64,000 bases of DNA from Nonlabens dokdonensis DSW-6. Lineage in GTDB: Bacteria; Bacteroidota; Bacteroidia; Flavobacteriales; Flavobacteriaceae. Both the position numbers and the translations under genes were made by a program. Every line of letters starts with the position of its first letter. Position 1 is the first letter of the stretch. Below the pieces are notes generated by a model. The model was not told the origin of the DNA. It saw only the letters and a program-made list of their open reading frames with translations, and searched no databases. Below, in pieces: positions 1-8,338 of the stretch. The stretch is taken from the NCBI RefSeq assembly GCF_000332115.1, contig NC_020156.1:2419501-2483500 (forward strand). Reading direction: 5' to 3'.

Positions 1-1223
1 ATCAGTTCAAATCGCTCTGTAAGTTCTGGATTGTCTCTGTGTTGCTTACATAGCGGTGACATTTCCTTAGGATAATCTGTGATAAACGTAGGCTGTATGT
101 AGTTGCCTTCACATTTCTCGCCAAAGATCTCATCAATTAACTTTCCTTTTCCCATGGTAGCGTCTACGTCTATTTTTTCCGCTTTCGCGAAAGCGTACAA
201 CTCTTCCTCACTTTTTCCATCGATATCAAAACCAGTGAAATCAATAATCGATTGACGCATAGTGACTCTAGGATAAGGAGCTTTCCATTCTATAGTGTGC
301 TCGCCAAATTGGCTAGTAGTCGTTCCATTAACACTTACTGCACAACTCTCGAGCAATTCTTCTGTAAAGTCCATCATCCAGTTGTAGTCTTTGTAAGCCA
401 CATAAATTTCCATGGCGGTAAACTCTGGATTGTGAGTACGATCCATTCCTTCATTACGGAAGTTTTTACTGAACTCATACACGCCATCAAATCCGCCTAC
501 GATCAATCGCTTCAAATACAACTCGTTTGCGATACGCATATAAAGTGGTATGTCTAGCGAGTTATGATGTGTCATGAATGGACGAGCAGCTGCTCCACCT
601 GGAATAGGCTGTAAAATAGGAGTTTCTACCTCAAAATACTCACGCTCATTAAAAAACGATCGCATAGCGTTAAAAAGCTTAGTTCTTTTAACAAAAACTT
701 CCTTCACCTGCGGATTCACAGCAAGGTCTGCATAGCGTTGTCTGTAACGTGTTTCTGGATCAGTGAATGCGTCATAAACTTTTCCGTCTTTTTGCTTAGG
801 AATAGGTAATGGTTTCAAAGATTTACTTAGTAATTCAAAATTCTTGACTAAAACGGTTTTTTCTCCCACTTGTGTGGTGAAAAGTTCCCCTTTAATTCCC
901 ACGAAATCACCAAGGTCTAAGAGCTTTTTAAAGACATCATTATACATGGTTTTATCTTCACCAGGGCAAATCTCATCTCTATTAAAATACAACTGGATGC
1001 GACCATCGCTGTCTTGTAACTGCGCAAAAGATGCTTTACCTTGAATATTAATCGCCATCAAGCGACCTGCGATGACAACCTGTTTACCTTCTTTGAAATC
1101 GGCTTTAATCTTTTTAGACGTAGTATCTACAGGATAAAGAGCTGCTGGATAAGGATCTATTCCCATAGCACGCAGTTTGCCGAGTTTCTCACGGCGTACG
1201 ATTTCTTGTTCAGAAAGTTGCAT
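1..1223 (-). CDS. lysS: Lysyl-tRNA synthetase, class II (3' end outside window)
   Basis: Charges tRNA-Lys with lysine in the cytoplasm. The gene runs off the left edge, so only about the first 407 residues are visible. The start is the ATG whose complement lies at 1221-1223 (MQLSEQEIVRREKL). An N-terminal OB-fold (about residues 55-165, containing VVIAGRLMAI and FAQLQDSDGRIQLY) is followed by the class II catalytic domain, with motif 1 around FFNEREYFEVETPIL and motif 2 at FRNEGMDRTHNPEF. The 16-bp palindrome lies in frame at 180-195 and encodes AFAKA in a variable part of the catalytic domain. The family assignment is secure. The C-terminal motif 3 cannot be checked here. Confidence 0.96.
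   Translation of the reverse strand, partial: MQLSEQEIVRREKLGKLRAMGIDPYPAALYPVDTTSKKIKADFKEGKQVVIAGRLMAINIQGKASFAQLQDSDGRIQLYFNRDEICPGEDKTMYNDVFKKLLDLGDFVGIKGELFTTQVGEKTVLVKNFELLSKSLKPLPIPKQKDGKVYDAFTDPETRYRQRYADLAVNPQVKEVFVKRTKLFNAMRSFFNEREYFEVETPILQPIPGGAAARPFMTHHNSLDIPLYMRIANELYLKRLIVGGFDGVYEFSKNFRNEGMDRTHNPEFTAMEIYVAYKDYNWMMDFTEELLESCAVSVNGTTTSQFGEHTIEWKAPYPRVTMRQSIIDFTGFDIDGKSEEELYAFAKAEKIDVDATMGKGKLIDEIFGEKCEGNYIQPTFITDYPKEMSPLCKQHRDNPELTERFEL
180..195. repeat. 16-bp palindrome copy 1 (exact)
   Basis: Exact CGCTTTCGCGAAAGCG inside lysS, read there as AFAKA (context LYAFAKAEK). Confidence 0.95.
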
Positions 1224-1445
1224 AACGTTTGTTTGAATTAAGCCTGCAAAGGTAAAATAAAATCAAAGTCAAAATCAAAATATAAAACTAAAACAAACTC
1301 TAAGTTTTACAGCTGTAACAATATCATTTCTTGAGCGTCATATTTTGTGGATATGAGGGATGAGGCATGGGAAGTATGGTTTTTTTGCTTTGCAAACTGC
1401 AAACTGCGACTGCAAACTAATAACTAATAACATTAAACTAAAAAT

Positions 1446-1604
1446 ATGAGTATCTGGCGTGTGATTCTTGCCATAATTTTTCCTCCATTAGCCGTAATCG
1501 GTAAAGGCTGTGGTTCTATAATTATCGTTTTTCTTCTAACGCTTTTAGGATGGATTCCCGGTGTTATTGCGGCATTGATCATTTTGAATAATCCTGATAG
1601 GTAG
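1446..1604 (+). CDS. YqaE/Pmp3 family small membrane protein
   Basis: A 52-residue protein beginning MSIWRVILAIIFPPLAV. It has the two hydrophobic helices and the central KGCG turn typical of the Pmp3/UPF0057 family, followed by LLGWIPGVIAALIIL. Family members are small plasma-membrane proteins linked to salt and cold stress and membrane potential, and the bacterial role is not well defined. The gene stands alone: it is about 220 bp from the divergent lysS start and converges with the lipoprotein gene at 1619-2251. Length and sequence match full-length members, so the call is secure although the gene is short. Confidence 0.9.
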   Translation: MSIWRVILAIIFPPLAVIGKGCGSIIIVFLLTLLGWIPGVIAALIILNNPDR

Positions 1605-1618
1605 GGTAGCGTAAAGTT

Positions 1619-2251
1619 TTATTTTTCTTTTGAACAGTCTATAAAGTCTTCTAGATTTAAAGGAGCTAGACCTATTTCTTTTCTTAAAGAATCAGACAGT
1701 TTTCTATTCTTTAAACATGGTTTTCCCCAGTTGGAACCATAAACTAATTTTCTGTCGCCTTCTTCATCTCTTTTGAAAAAATTGGGCTTATCTAAGACTT
1801 CCAATAATACAGAGAGTTCCAGTCTATCATCTTTTACTTCGTCTAAATATAGGTTCAAATACTCTTTTTCATTAATTAATCGATGTGGGCTATGCAGTAA
1901 AATTGCATATGCTGCTGAGGATACACATTCTTGTGTCATATATTTTTCTCCAAGAAGTTCTTCTCTTGGATAACCATGTTTTCTGACAATCTGACTAAGA
2001 TTTTCAAACAAAGTAGAATCTGTAGGCCATATCAATAAATCCCATTTATTATTGAAACCTTTTGAGGTTCTAAGCATTTGATCTGCTCCATACATTTGAC
2101 AGAGCGTAAATGCGAGACTGTCTTGCAATTTGGAGTCTATTTTAACATTAAGATACTCCTCATTGTTTTGAACTTTTTTGTAATTATCGCATGAACAAAT
2201 GCAACAGATTATTAGAAGTATAATGGCAAGATTTATAAATGTAAGTTTCAT
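1619..2251 (-). CDS. Hypothetical lipoprotein
   Basis: A 210-residue protein with a hydrophobic N-terminus ending in a lipobox-like IICCICSCDNYKK, so it is probably a membrane-anchored lipoprotein. The mature part is charged and mostly soluble-looking, with no transmembrane segment or motif I recognise. It ends with LAPLNLEDFIDCSKEK. It faces the Pmp3-type gene and is divergent from lipB. Function unknown. Confidence 0.7.
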   Translation of the reverse strand: MKLTFINLAIILLIICCICSCDNYKKVQNNEEYLNVKIDSKLQDSLAFTLCQMYGADQMLRTSKGFNNKWDLLIWPTDSTLFENLSQIVRKHGYPREELLGEKYMTQECVSSAAYAILLHSPHRLINEKEYLNLYLDEVKDDRLELSVLLEVLDKPNFFKRDEEGDRKLVYGSNWGKPCLKNRKLSDSLRKEIGLAPLNLEDFIDCSKEK

Positions 2252-2370
2252 ATTAAGTAATAAAAATAGATAATATGTAATATAAGAATGAATTTCAATA
2301 GTTATGGCGTTTAAACTTGTTTTTACTGCTGTAATAGATAGAAATACTAGAAGATAGAATCCTATTCTCT

Positions 2371-2378
2371 TACCTTTG
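2371..2378 (+). promoter_or_regulatory. lipB -7 box, near-leaderless
   Basis: TACCTTTG matches the Bacteroidota -7 consensus TAnnTTTG. It ends only 4 nt before the lipB ATG at 2383, so transcription probably starts at or within a few bases of the start codon. No clear -33 TTG was seen. Confidence 0.5.
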
Positions 2379-2382
2379 CAAC

Positions 2383-3078
2383 ATGAATAAAACTGTCAAT
2401 TTTCAAGATCTAGGCCGCAGGGATTATAAAGAAACTTGGGATTACCAGGAGCAGCTGTTTAAGGCTATTCTGGAAACTAAAATCAAGAATAGGAGAGAAG
2501 AAGCAGGACTTGAAACGCAAAACCATTTACTTTTTGTAGAACATGACCATGTTTATACGCTAGGTAAAAGTGGAGATTTTGAAAACCTTCTTGCAAATGA
2601 AGACGTACTTGAAAAGATAGGGGCAACTTTTTATAAAATTAATCGTGGTGGTGATATCACCTATCACGGTCCAGGACAGATCACAGGTTATCCTATTTTA
2701 GATTTAGAAAATTTCTTTACAGATATTCATAAATACTTACGTTTTTTAGAAGAAGTGTTTATCAAAATCTTGGCTGATTACGGACTTAAAGGAGAACGCA
2801 GCGATGGTGAGACAGGTGTTTGGTTAGATGTAGGAACTCCATTTGCCCGCAAGATTTGCGCACTTGGCGTACGTGCTAGTCGTTGGGTTACCATGCACGG
2901 TTTTGCCTTTAATGTAAATACTAACTTGGGTTATTTTGATCACATCATTCCGTGTGGTATTGATGATAAAGCGGTTACTTCTCTTGCTGCAGAACTAAAA
3001 AGAGAAGTTGATCTGGACGAGATCAAAGACAAGATCAAGAAATACTTTATGGAGCTGTTTAAGGCTCATCTTCAATAG
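2383..3078 (+). CDS. lipB: Octanoyl-[acyl carrier protein]:protein transferase LipB
   Basis: Moves octanoyl groups from acyl-carrier protein to lipoyl domains, the first step of protein lipoylation. The 231 residues carry the family's RGGDITYHGPGQ motif (about residues 87-98), the active-site lysine in ARKICALGVR (K157) and the catalytic cysteine in IIPCGIDDKAV (C191). The length is normal. No lipA lies next to it. A -7 box sits immediately upstream, implying a very short leader. Confidence 0.96.
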   Translation: MNKTVNFQDLGRRDYKETWDYQEQLFKAILETKIKNRREEAGLETQNHLLFVEHDHVYTLGKSGDFENLLANEDVLEKIGATFYKINRGGDITYHGPGQITGYPILDLENFFTDIHKYLRFLEEVFIKILADYGLKGERSDGETGVWLDVGTPFARKICALGVRASRWVTMHGFAFNVNTNLGYFDHIIPCGIDDKAVTSLAAELKREVDLDEIKDKIKKYFMELFKAHLQ

Positions 3079-3096
3079 TTATCGTTTTAATATTTT

Positions 3097-3112
3097 CGCT
3101 TTCGCGAAAGCG
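3097..3112. repeat. 16-bp palindrome copy 2 (exact), intergenic
   Basis: Exact copy 18 bp downstream of the lipB stop. It could act as a hairpin, but no T-run follows it. Confidence 0.95.
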
Positions 3113-3239
3113 GAATAACTAAACAATCAATAGCCACTTTGATATCCTTACATTTTTATTTAGAATTATTCTATATAATATCTCTATACACTTTCAAAGA
3201 ATCATAAAAAATAACAATTGATAAAAAAGCTTCTTATGT

Positions 3240-3310
3240 TTATTTAATCTAAATAAGCGTTTTAAATTTGCAGCCGCAAATAAAATATTATTTATATTTA
3301 ATCTAAATAA
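3240..3310 (+). promoter_or_regulatory. TonB-receptor promoter region with two operator-like inverted repeats
   Basis: TTATTTA-ATC-TAAATAA is a perfect 7-bp inverted repeat at 3240-3256. A second copy, TATTTA-ATC-TAAATA, lies at 3295-3309 and abuts the ATG at 3311. Between them is a -7-like box TAAATTTG at 3263-3270. One site would cover the -33 region and the other the translation start, as expected for a metal-responsive repressor (Fur- or DtxR-type). The identity of the regulator is inferred. Confidence 0.5.
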
Positions 3311-5521
3311 ATGAAGAAGTTATTATGGTGCCTAGCTTTAAGCGGTACTTTACAATTGGCAAACGCACAAAATTCACAACCTGCAGATTCTGTAGAAAAC
3401 TTGAAAGTGATTCATTTAAAACCTAACTCTTTAATAGGTAGCAAATTTGAAGCGCAAAACAGAACAGGTTCTTCCTATTATATGTCGCAGCGCGATCTAA
3501 CTAAGTTCAATTACACCGATGTAAATAGAGCGCTATTATCCATTCCTGGTGTAAATGTTACTGAAGAAGATGGTTTCGGATTACGACCGAACATTTCTTT
3601 ACGAGGTACTCAAGCAGAGCGTTCTTCTAAAATCACATTAATGGAAGATGGAGTTCTTATAGCTCCAGCACCATACTCAGCGCCAGCAGCTTATTATTTT
3701 CCTAACGTAGGTCGTATGGAAGCCATAGAAGTGTTGAAAGGAAGTAGTCAGGTTCAATACGGTCCATTTACAACAGGTGGAGCTATCAATTTTGTATCTA
3801 ACTCCATTCCTAACGAATTGAAAGGATATGCAAGAATGAACATAGGTAATTATAATTCCAGACAGACGGAGCTGCGTTTAGGTGATAGTGGTAAACAATG
3901 GGGTTACCTAGTAGATTTTCTTAACTTTAGTAGTGATGGTTTCAAGAGTTTAGACAATGGAGGAAACACCGGTTTTGACCGTAATGATTACAGTGCAAAA
4001 TTCACATATCGTTCTAAGGCTACTGCCAAAGTCCAGCAATCACTAACCTTAAAATTGCAGTATAGTGAAGGTTTAGATAATGAAACTTATCTAGGTCTTG
4101 CAGATGCAGATTTTGAAGAAAATCCTTACCGTAGATATTTAGCAAGTGCTGCAGATAATATCACTACGGAGCATGATCAAATACAGCTAACACATCTCAT
4201 CAAACCTTCTCAGAATATTTTGATTCAAACAACTGCATATTCTAATAATTTTAAAAGAAACTGGTACAAATTAGATTATGTAAATACAGGAAATGGAAAT
4301 GTGGGAATCAACAATCTTTTAGTTGATCCTGTAACATTTCAAGAAGAGTACAATGCCGTAGAAAGTGGACAAGACACTGCCGAGGATGTTTTTGGAGTGA
4401 AAGCTAACAATAGAGTGTATTATTCACGTGGTATTCAATCTAAAGTTAATTTTAAGTTTGGTGAAAATATTTTCAGTGATTTGGAACTAGGTGTGCGTTA
4501 TCATGTAGATCAAGAAGACCGTTTTCAATGGGTTGACTTTTACGGAATAGAAAATGGACAGCTAGCACTTACTTCACCAGCAACTAGAGGTACAGATGCA
4601 AATCGCATTTCTGATGCTCAGGCATTAGCACTTCACGCACTGTATAAAGTAAACTTTGGTAAGTTAACTTTAACACCAGGCTTGAGATATGAAGATATTA
4701 CCCTTACTAGAGATAATTATGGGAGTAATGATCCTGGTCGTACAGGTGTAGATTTAAGTTCAAGAGAAAATAATGTAAATGTATTTATTCCAGGAGTAGG
4801 CGCAAATTACCGTATCAATAATATGTGGTCGTTTTTTGGAGGAATCCATAAAGGGTTTTCTCCTCCGGGAAGTGCTCCAGATGTTGATGCCGAAGAAAGT
4901 ACCAACTATGAATTGGGTTCAAGATTCTTAATAGGAGGACTAAGAGGAGAGTCAACAGTATTCTTCAATGATTACAGTAATTTGTTAGGTAGTGACCTCG
5001 CAGCTGGTGGCGGTGGCGGTACTACCGATATGTTCAACGCAGGAGAAGTGAACGTTGCAGGTATTGAAGTGAGTTTTACTTATGATGTATTACAAAGCAA
5101 TGAGATATGGTCGTTACCGCTTACCTTAAATTATACACATACACAGACTGAATTCCAAAACGCTTTTGATAGCGACGTGTATGGTGAAGTAGAAATAGGA
5201 GATGAGATCCCATACATTGCTGAGAATCAATGGAACTTTCTTGCTGGAATATCACATGCCAAATTTGACATCAATGCAAATGCAAGATTTGTAGGAGAAA
5301 TGAGAACTCAAGCTGGAACTGGTAGTATCTCAGCTACAGAACGAGTAGACCGTAATTTCCTTATTGATGTTTCTGGAAGGTACCATTTCAACAAGAACTT
5401 AACGGGAACTATAAATATGATCAATGTTCTTGATAACGAATATGCAGTTTCAAGACAACCGGCAGGTTTGCGTCCTGGACATCCATTTGGTTTAAATGCA
5501 GGATTAATAGCTAGGTTTTAA
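3311..5521 (+). CDS. TonB-dependent outer-membrane receptor, FecA-like
   Basis: A 736-residue outer-membrane receptor, probably for a ferric chelate. A signal peptide (MKKLLWCLALSGTLQLANAQ) is followed directly by the plug domain, with VNRALLSIPGVNVTEEDGFG, ISLRGTQAERSSKITLMEDG and EVLKGSSQVQYGPFTTGGAI. The 22-strand barrel ends in the expected aromatic residue (LNAGLIARF). There is no N-terminal carboxypeptidase-like domain and no signalling extension. Doubled operator-like repeats upstream suggest repression by metal. FecA-type is my reading of the plug; the substrate is not proven. Confidence 0.88.
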   Translation: MKKLLWCLALSGTLQLANAQNSQPADSVENLKVIHLKPNSLIGSKFEAQNRTGSSYYMSQRDLTKFNYTDVNRALLSIPGVNVTEEDGFGLRPNISLRGTQAERSSKITLMEDGVLIAPAPYSAPAAYYFPNVGRMEAIEVLKGSSQVQYGPFTTGGAINFVSNSIPNELKGYARMNIGNYNSRQTELRLGDSGKQWGYLVDFLNFSSDGFKSLDNGGNTGFDRNDYSAKFTYRSKATAKVQQSLTLKLQYSEGLDNETYLGLADADFEENPYRRYLASAADNITTEHDQIQLTHLIKPSQNILIQTTAYSNNFKRNWYKLDYVNTGNGNVGINNLLVDPVTFQEEYNAVESGQDTAEDVFGVKANNRVYYSRGIQSKVNFKFGENIFSDLELGVRYHVDQEDRFQWVDFYGIENGQLALTSPATRGTDANRISDAQALALHALYKVNFGKLTLTPGLRYEDITLTRDNYGSNDPGRTGVDLSSRENNVNVFIPGVGANYRINNMWSFFGGIHKGFSPPGSAPDVDAEESTNYELGSRFLIGGLRGESTVFFNDYSNLLGSDLAAGGGGGTTDMFNAGEVNVAGIEVSFTYDVLQSNEIWSLPLTLNYTHTQTEFQNAFDSDVYGEVEIGDEIPYIAENQWNFLAGISHAKFDINANARFVGEMRTQAGTGSISATERVDRNFLIDVSGRYHFNKNLTGTINMINVLDNEYAVSRQPAGLRPGHPFGLNAGLIARF

Positions 5522-5575
5522 TTTTATTTCCTAGTTGAAGTGTTTTATCTTTAGCTATCAATTAAAAATTATAAC

Positions 5576-5902
5576 ATGGGAAAATTTGAAATTTATACAA
5601 ATAAATCAGGCGAGTTTCGTTTTAGATTAAAAGCATCAAACGGTCAAAGTATTCTGGCCAGTGAAGGTTACACTACAAAAGCTGCAAGAGATAACGGTAT
5701 TGAGTCGGTACGTAAAAACTCACAAGATGAGAAGCGCTTCAAGAAAGGTATGAGTAAATCAGACCAGCCTTATTTTAATCTTACTGCAACTAACGGTCAG
5801 GTAATTGGTAAAAGCGAGATGTATAATTCAGATGCTGCGTGTGATAACGGTATTCAAAGCGTGATGAAAAATGCTCCAGATGCTAAGGTTGTAGAATCAT
5901 AA
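5576..5902 (+). CDS. YegP/DUF1508 (UPF0339) family protein
   Basis: A 108-residue protein made of two tandem copies of the DUF1508 unit: GKFEIYTNKSGEFRFRLKA...NGIESVRKN and then PYFNLTATNGQVIGKSE...NGIQSVMKN. The pattern of aromatic beta strands plus an N-G-I-x-S-V helix start is characteristic. The biochemical role of the family is unknown. The gene follows the TonB receptor by 54 bp and ends at a strong hairpin terminator. Confidence 0.9.
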   Translation: MGKFEIYTNKSGEFRFRLKASNGQSILASEGYTTKAARDNGIESVRKNSQDEKRFKKGMSKSDQPYFNLTATNGQVIGKSEMYNSDAACDNGIQSVMKNAPDAKVVES

Positions 5903-5922
5903 GCTCTAATCCTACGAGATTT

Positions 5923-5959
5923 AAAAATCCCTTTTCAAATTAATTGAAAAGGGATTTTT
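5923..5959 (+). terminator. Rho-independent terminator after the yegP-like gene
   Basis: Long stem AAAATCCCTTTTCAA / TTGAAAAGGGATTTT with a 5-nt loop and a T-run, 21 bp past the stop codon at 5902. Confidence 0.85.
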
Positions 5960-5964
5960 AGTTT

Positions 5965-5991
5965 GTCAAGCCGTTGAAGAACGGCTTCGCT
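5965..5991 (-). repeat. 27-bp hairpin module R1, copy a (inverted)
   Basis: GTCAAGCCGTT followed by an AACGGCTTCGCT arm. Same module as at 7886, 8237 and 9841 but in the opposite orientation. Confidence 0.7.
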
Positions 5992-6013
5992 ATATACATT
6001 TTTTAGAAAGTTT

Positions 6014-6085
6014 AAACCTGTGAGGTTGCTATTCAAATATTTTGATAACATAAGCTATATGCTATGGCTAAACCTCAGAAGTTGG
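6014..6085 (-). repeat. About 73-bp inverted-repeat element R2, degenerate copy
   Basis: AAACCTGTGAGGTTGC at the left end and a diverged AACCTCAGAAGTT at the right. It resembles a decayed, inverted copy of the elements at 7773, 9726 and 9883. Confidence 0.45.
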
Positions 6086-6099
6086 ACCATGGTATATTC

Positions 6100-6190
6100 C
6101 TTTCAAGTTCAAGTTTGAATTTAGAAGATACCTCACCCTTTAGGGTTGGGGAAGAGGTTTCGTTTTTCAAGTTCAAGTTCAAATTCATTT
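6100..6190. repeat. TTCAAG-type hexamer-like runs
   Basis: TTTCAAGTTCAAGTTTGAA near 6102 and TTTTTCAAGTTCAAGTTCAAA near 6163, immediately downstream of the minus-strand methyltransferase gene. Confidence 0.6.
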
Positions 6191-6979
6191 CCTAGCTTTA
6201 ATTTCAAACAAAGTAGGAAACAATTGATTGTTTAAATAATAAAGTCCATCTTCTCGCAATTCCATATCAGGAAAAACGTCGTATGGACTACCGTCATGCT
6301 CTGCAAAAAGTTCTATCGTTAATCCGGCATCTATTAAAGACTGGATCACCTCACTTAGGGAATGATTCCAGCCATATTCTTTAGAGACCATTTTTGAATC
6401 TGGCGCAGCATAGGTACCAGGATACTCGTCATAAATAGCTTCATTTTGCGCATAATGATATTTGAGTGATGGTTTTTCCTCGTTATAATCATACATCCAG
6501 ATAATAGGATGAAATTCTACGATGTAGAATATGCCACCAGGCTTTAAACGCTCAGCAATCATCTTTGCCCAAGGTTTTAAATCTGGCAGCCAGCCAATGG
6601 TGCCATAACTGGTAAAAACAATATCAAATAGGTCCTTTACATGTTGCGAGGTGTCCAAAACATTGCAGCACGCAAAATCTACTGGTAGTTTTAAATCTTC
6701 ACTAAGTTTTTTACCTAACTCAATGGCTTTATCAGATATATCTACCGCTGTAACTTGCGCACCTTTGTTTGCCCAGCTCAAGGAATCTTGACCGAAGTGG
6801 CATTGTAAATGCAGCATCTTCTTGCCTGTTACATCTCCTAGAGCATTGATCTCGTAGGAGTTTAATGAGTTTTTCGCTTTCGCGAAAGCGTGCTTATCAT
6901 AGAAATCGCTTTCATAATGAATGCTAGTCTTGGTGTTCCAAGTTTCTCGGTTGAGCTCAAATGCTTTTTGTAAATCCAT
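6185..6979 (-). CDS. Class I SAM-dependent methyltransferase
   Basis: A 264-residue soluble enzyme with a Rossmann SAM-binding core: KKMLHLQCHFGQDSLSWA (motif I, about residues 53-70), AQVTAVDISDKAIE (acidic ribose-binding residue) and LFDIVFTSYGTIGWLPDL. It resembles small-molecule methyltransferases of the UbiE/Methyltransf_25 kind, and the substrate is unknown. The palindrome at 6875-6890 is in frame (HAFAKAKNS) near residues 31-35, outside the catalytic core. Divergent from the flavin-reductase-like gene. Confidence 0.85.
   Translation of the reverse strand: MDLQKAFELNRETWNTKTSIHYESDFYDKHAFAKAKNSLNSYEINALGDVTGKKMLHLQCHFGQDSLSWANKGAQVTAVDISDKAIELGKKLSEDLKLPVDFACCNVLDTSQHVKDLFDIVFTSYGTIGWLPDLKPWAKMIAERLKPGGIFYIVEFHPIIWMYDYNEEKPSLKYHYAQNEAIYDEYPGTYAAPDSKMVSKEYGWNHSLSEVIQSLIDAGLTIELFAEHDGSPYDVFPDMELREDGLYYLNNQLFPTLFEIKARK
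6875..6890. repeat. 16-bp palindrome copy 3 (exact)
   Basis: In frame in the methyltransferase gene, encoding AFAKA in the N-terminal region before the SAM-binding core. Confidence 0.95.
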
Positions 6980-7036
6980 ACAGCAATTTAATAAAGTTTA
7001 AACATTTAGAAAGCTGTTCAAGGTCTTGTTTTGTTT

Positions 7037-7044
7037 TATATTTG
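7037..7044 (+). promoter_or_regulatory. -7 box TATATTTG
   Basis: Matches TAnnTTTG and ends 18 nt before the ATG at 7063. Confidence 0.45.
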
Positions 7045-7062
7045 GATCAATAAGTTAAACAA

Positions 7063-7722
7063 ATGAAACACATCAACCTAAAACAACTGCAAGAATACGA
7101 TCGATTTTATCGTGGTAATCTAGTAAATAGTATCACTGGATTTAAAAGTGCCAATCTTCTTGCGACACGTTCCAAAGATGGTATCGATAATGTTGCTGTT
7201 TTTAGTAGTGTGACGCATTTAGGAAGCAATCCAGCTTTGTTTAGTTTTGTACAAAGACCTTTGGGACACGGCGTAGGTCATACGTATTACAACCTAAAAG
7301 AAACAGGTAAGATCACATTGAATCATTTGCCTCAATCATTAATTGACCGTGCGCACCAATCGAGTGCTAAATATGATGAATCTATATCTGAGTTTGAGGA
7401 ATTAGGAATTGAAAAACTGGAACGAGAAGGTTTTAGCGCTCCATTTATAAAAGATGCACCAGTTCAACTCGCAGCCGAATATGTGAATGAATATTATCTA
7501 GAAGAGAACCGATGTATTCTTGTGATTTGTAAAATTACAGATATCTTTTTACATGAAAATCACCTCGCAGAAGATGGTTGGGTGGACTTAGGAAAAGCTG
7601 GTACGGTAACAATAAATGGTCTGGACGGCTATGCTACTGCAAAAGTGGAAAAACGATTAAGCTATGCACAAGTTGATAAAGATTTGGAGGAGATTTCTAT
7701 GAAGACTGGTAAGTCAAAATGA
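7063..7722 (+). CDS. Flavin reductase-like (FMN-binding split-barrel) protein
   Basis: A 219-residue protein of the flavin-reductase-like family. The N-terminal half carries the split-barrel pattern: SITGFKSANLLATRSKDGIDNVAVFSS, then NPALFSFVQRP and HTYYNLKETGKITLNHLP. Family members bind FMN and some reduce free flavin with NAD(P)H. The precise reaction is not shown. Its position beside photolyase and cryptochrome genes, which are flavoproteins, is suggestive but may be coincidence. Confidence 0.85.
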   Translation: MKHINLKQLQEYDRFYRGNLVNSITGFKSANLLATRSKDGIDNVAVFSSVTHLGSNPALFSFVQRPLGHGVGHTYYNLKETGKITLNHLPQSLIDRAHQSSAKYDESISEFEELGIEKLEREGFSAPFIKDAPVQLAAEYVNEYYLEENRCILVICKITDIFLHENHLAEDGWVDLGKAGTVTINGLDGYATAKVEKRLSYAQVDKDLEEISMKTGKSK

Positions 7723-7772
7723 GTTCGAACTTCAACCTTAATTTGAACTCGAATTAGCAACTGGGACGATTG

Positions 7773-7845
7773 AACCTGTGAGGTTTCGCCCTAGAAACAG
7801 TTGGAAATTAAAAGATGAATTTAGAAAGGCAACCTCACAGGTTTT
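7773..7845 (+). repeat. About 73-bp inverted-repeat element R2, copy 1
   Basis: Ends are AACCTGTGAGGTTTCGCC and GGCAACCTCACAGGTTT, with an AT-rich interior. Same size and ends as the element at 9726-9798. Confidence 0.75.
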
Positions 7846-7885
7846 AATCCAGTAGAGAAAATTAATAAGAATCGAGAAACAATAA

Positions 7886-7912
7886 AGCGAAGCCAATCTG
7901 CAACGGCTTGAC
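7886..7912 (+). repeat. 27-bp hairpin module R1, copy b
   Basis: AGCGAAGCC ... GGCTTGAC with a short loop. It lies 40 bp after an R2 element, the same order as at 9726-9867. Confidence 0.7.
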
Positions 7913-7924
7913 TTAACAAAAAGA

Positions 7925-7942
7925 TTTCCGCCTGCGCGGAAA
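7925..7942 (+). promoter_or_regulatory. Leader hairpin upstream of the DUF2256 gene
   Basis: TTTCCGC-CTGC-GCGGAAA ends 5 nt before the ATG at 7948. The same hairpin, preceded by the same CAAAAAGA, precedes the FeS-type photolyase gene at 10161-10178. Confidence 0.5.
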
Positions 7943-7947
7943 ATGTT

Positions 7948-8091
7948 ATGAAGCAAAAAGCACGCAATCAACATAATTTACCAACTAAAGTTTGTCCAGT
8001 ATGTGAACGAGAGTTTACGTGGCGTAAGAAATGGGAAAAGAATTGGGAAACGGTAAAGTATTGCAGTAAAAAATGTAGTGGGAATAAATGA
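7948..8091 (+). CDS. DUF2256 small zinc-ribbon-like protein
   Basis: A 47-residue protein beginning [19 protein letters not shown]. It has two cysteine pairs, KVCPVC (C16, C19) and a C-terminal YCSKKC, around the conserved [12 protein letters not shown]. This is the DUF2256 pattern, a probable zinc-binding module usually found next to or fused with cryptochrome/photolyase genes. Here it is followed by a DASH-type cryptochrome and then an FeS-type photolyase, matching that context. An upstream in-frame ATG at 7943 leads to an immediate stop, so 7948 is the start. Confidence 0.88.
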   Translation: MKQKARNQHNLPTKVCPVCEREFTWRKKWEKNWETVKYCSKKCSGNK

Positions 8092-8163
8092 ACTTATACG
8101 CGAACTCGAAAAAGATGTCAGTTCGAGCGCAGTCGAGAACGTTTTGAGTTCAGTTTCCTGTAG

Positions 8164-8220
8164 ATTTAAGTTTAAGTTTAAGTTTAAGTTTAAGTTTAGA
8201 TTTAATTTAAGTTTTAAGAC
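8164..8220 (+). repeat. Tandem TTTAAG hexamer repeat
   Basis: About five and a half perfect copies of TTTAAG, followed by degenerate units. It lies between the DUF2256 gene and the cryptochrome gene. On the reverse strand it reads as an artefactual (LN)n peptide. Confidence 0.9.
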
Positions 8221-8236
8221 ACCTGAATTATAAGAA

Positions 8237-8263
8237 AGCGAAGTCGTCCTGCGATGGCTTGAC
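8237..8263 (+). repeat. 27-bp hairpin module R1, copy c
   Basis: AGCGAAGTCGTCC ... GATGGCTTGAC, a variant of the R1 module, 76 bp before the cryptochrome start. Confidence 0.6.
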
Positions 8264-8338
8264 AACTAATAAAGAAAGATTTAAGTTCAACAAAATAAGT
8301 TGAGTTTACATTTAAGTTTAGATTTTAATTTATAGAGT

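Noticed and set aside
252..1241. Three plus-strand frames over the first kilobase
   Set aside because: All are antisense to lysS, which has clear family motifs across the region.
7978..8265. Reverse-strand frame with an (LN)n peptide
   Set aside because: It is the antisense reading of the TTTAAG tandem repeat and of the DUF2256 gene, and has no protein-like composition.
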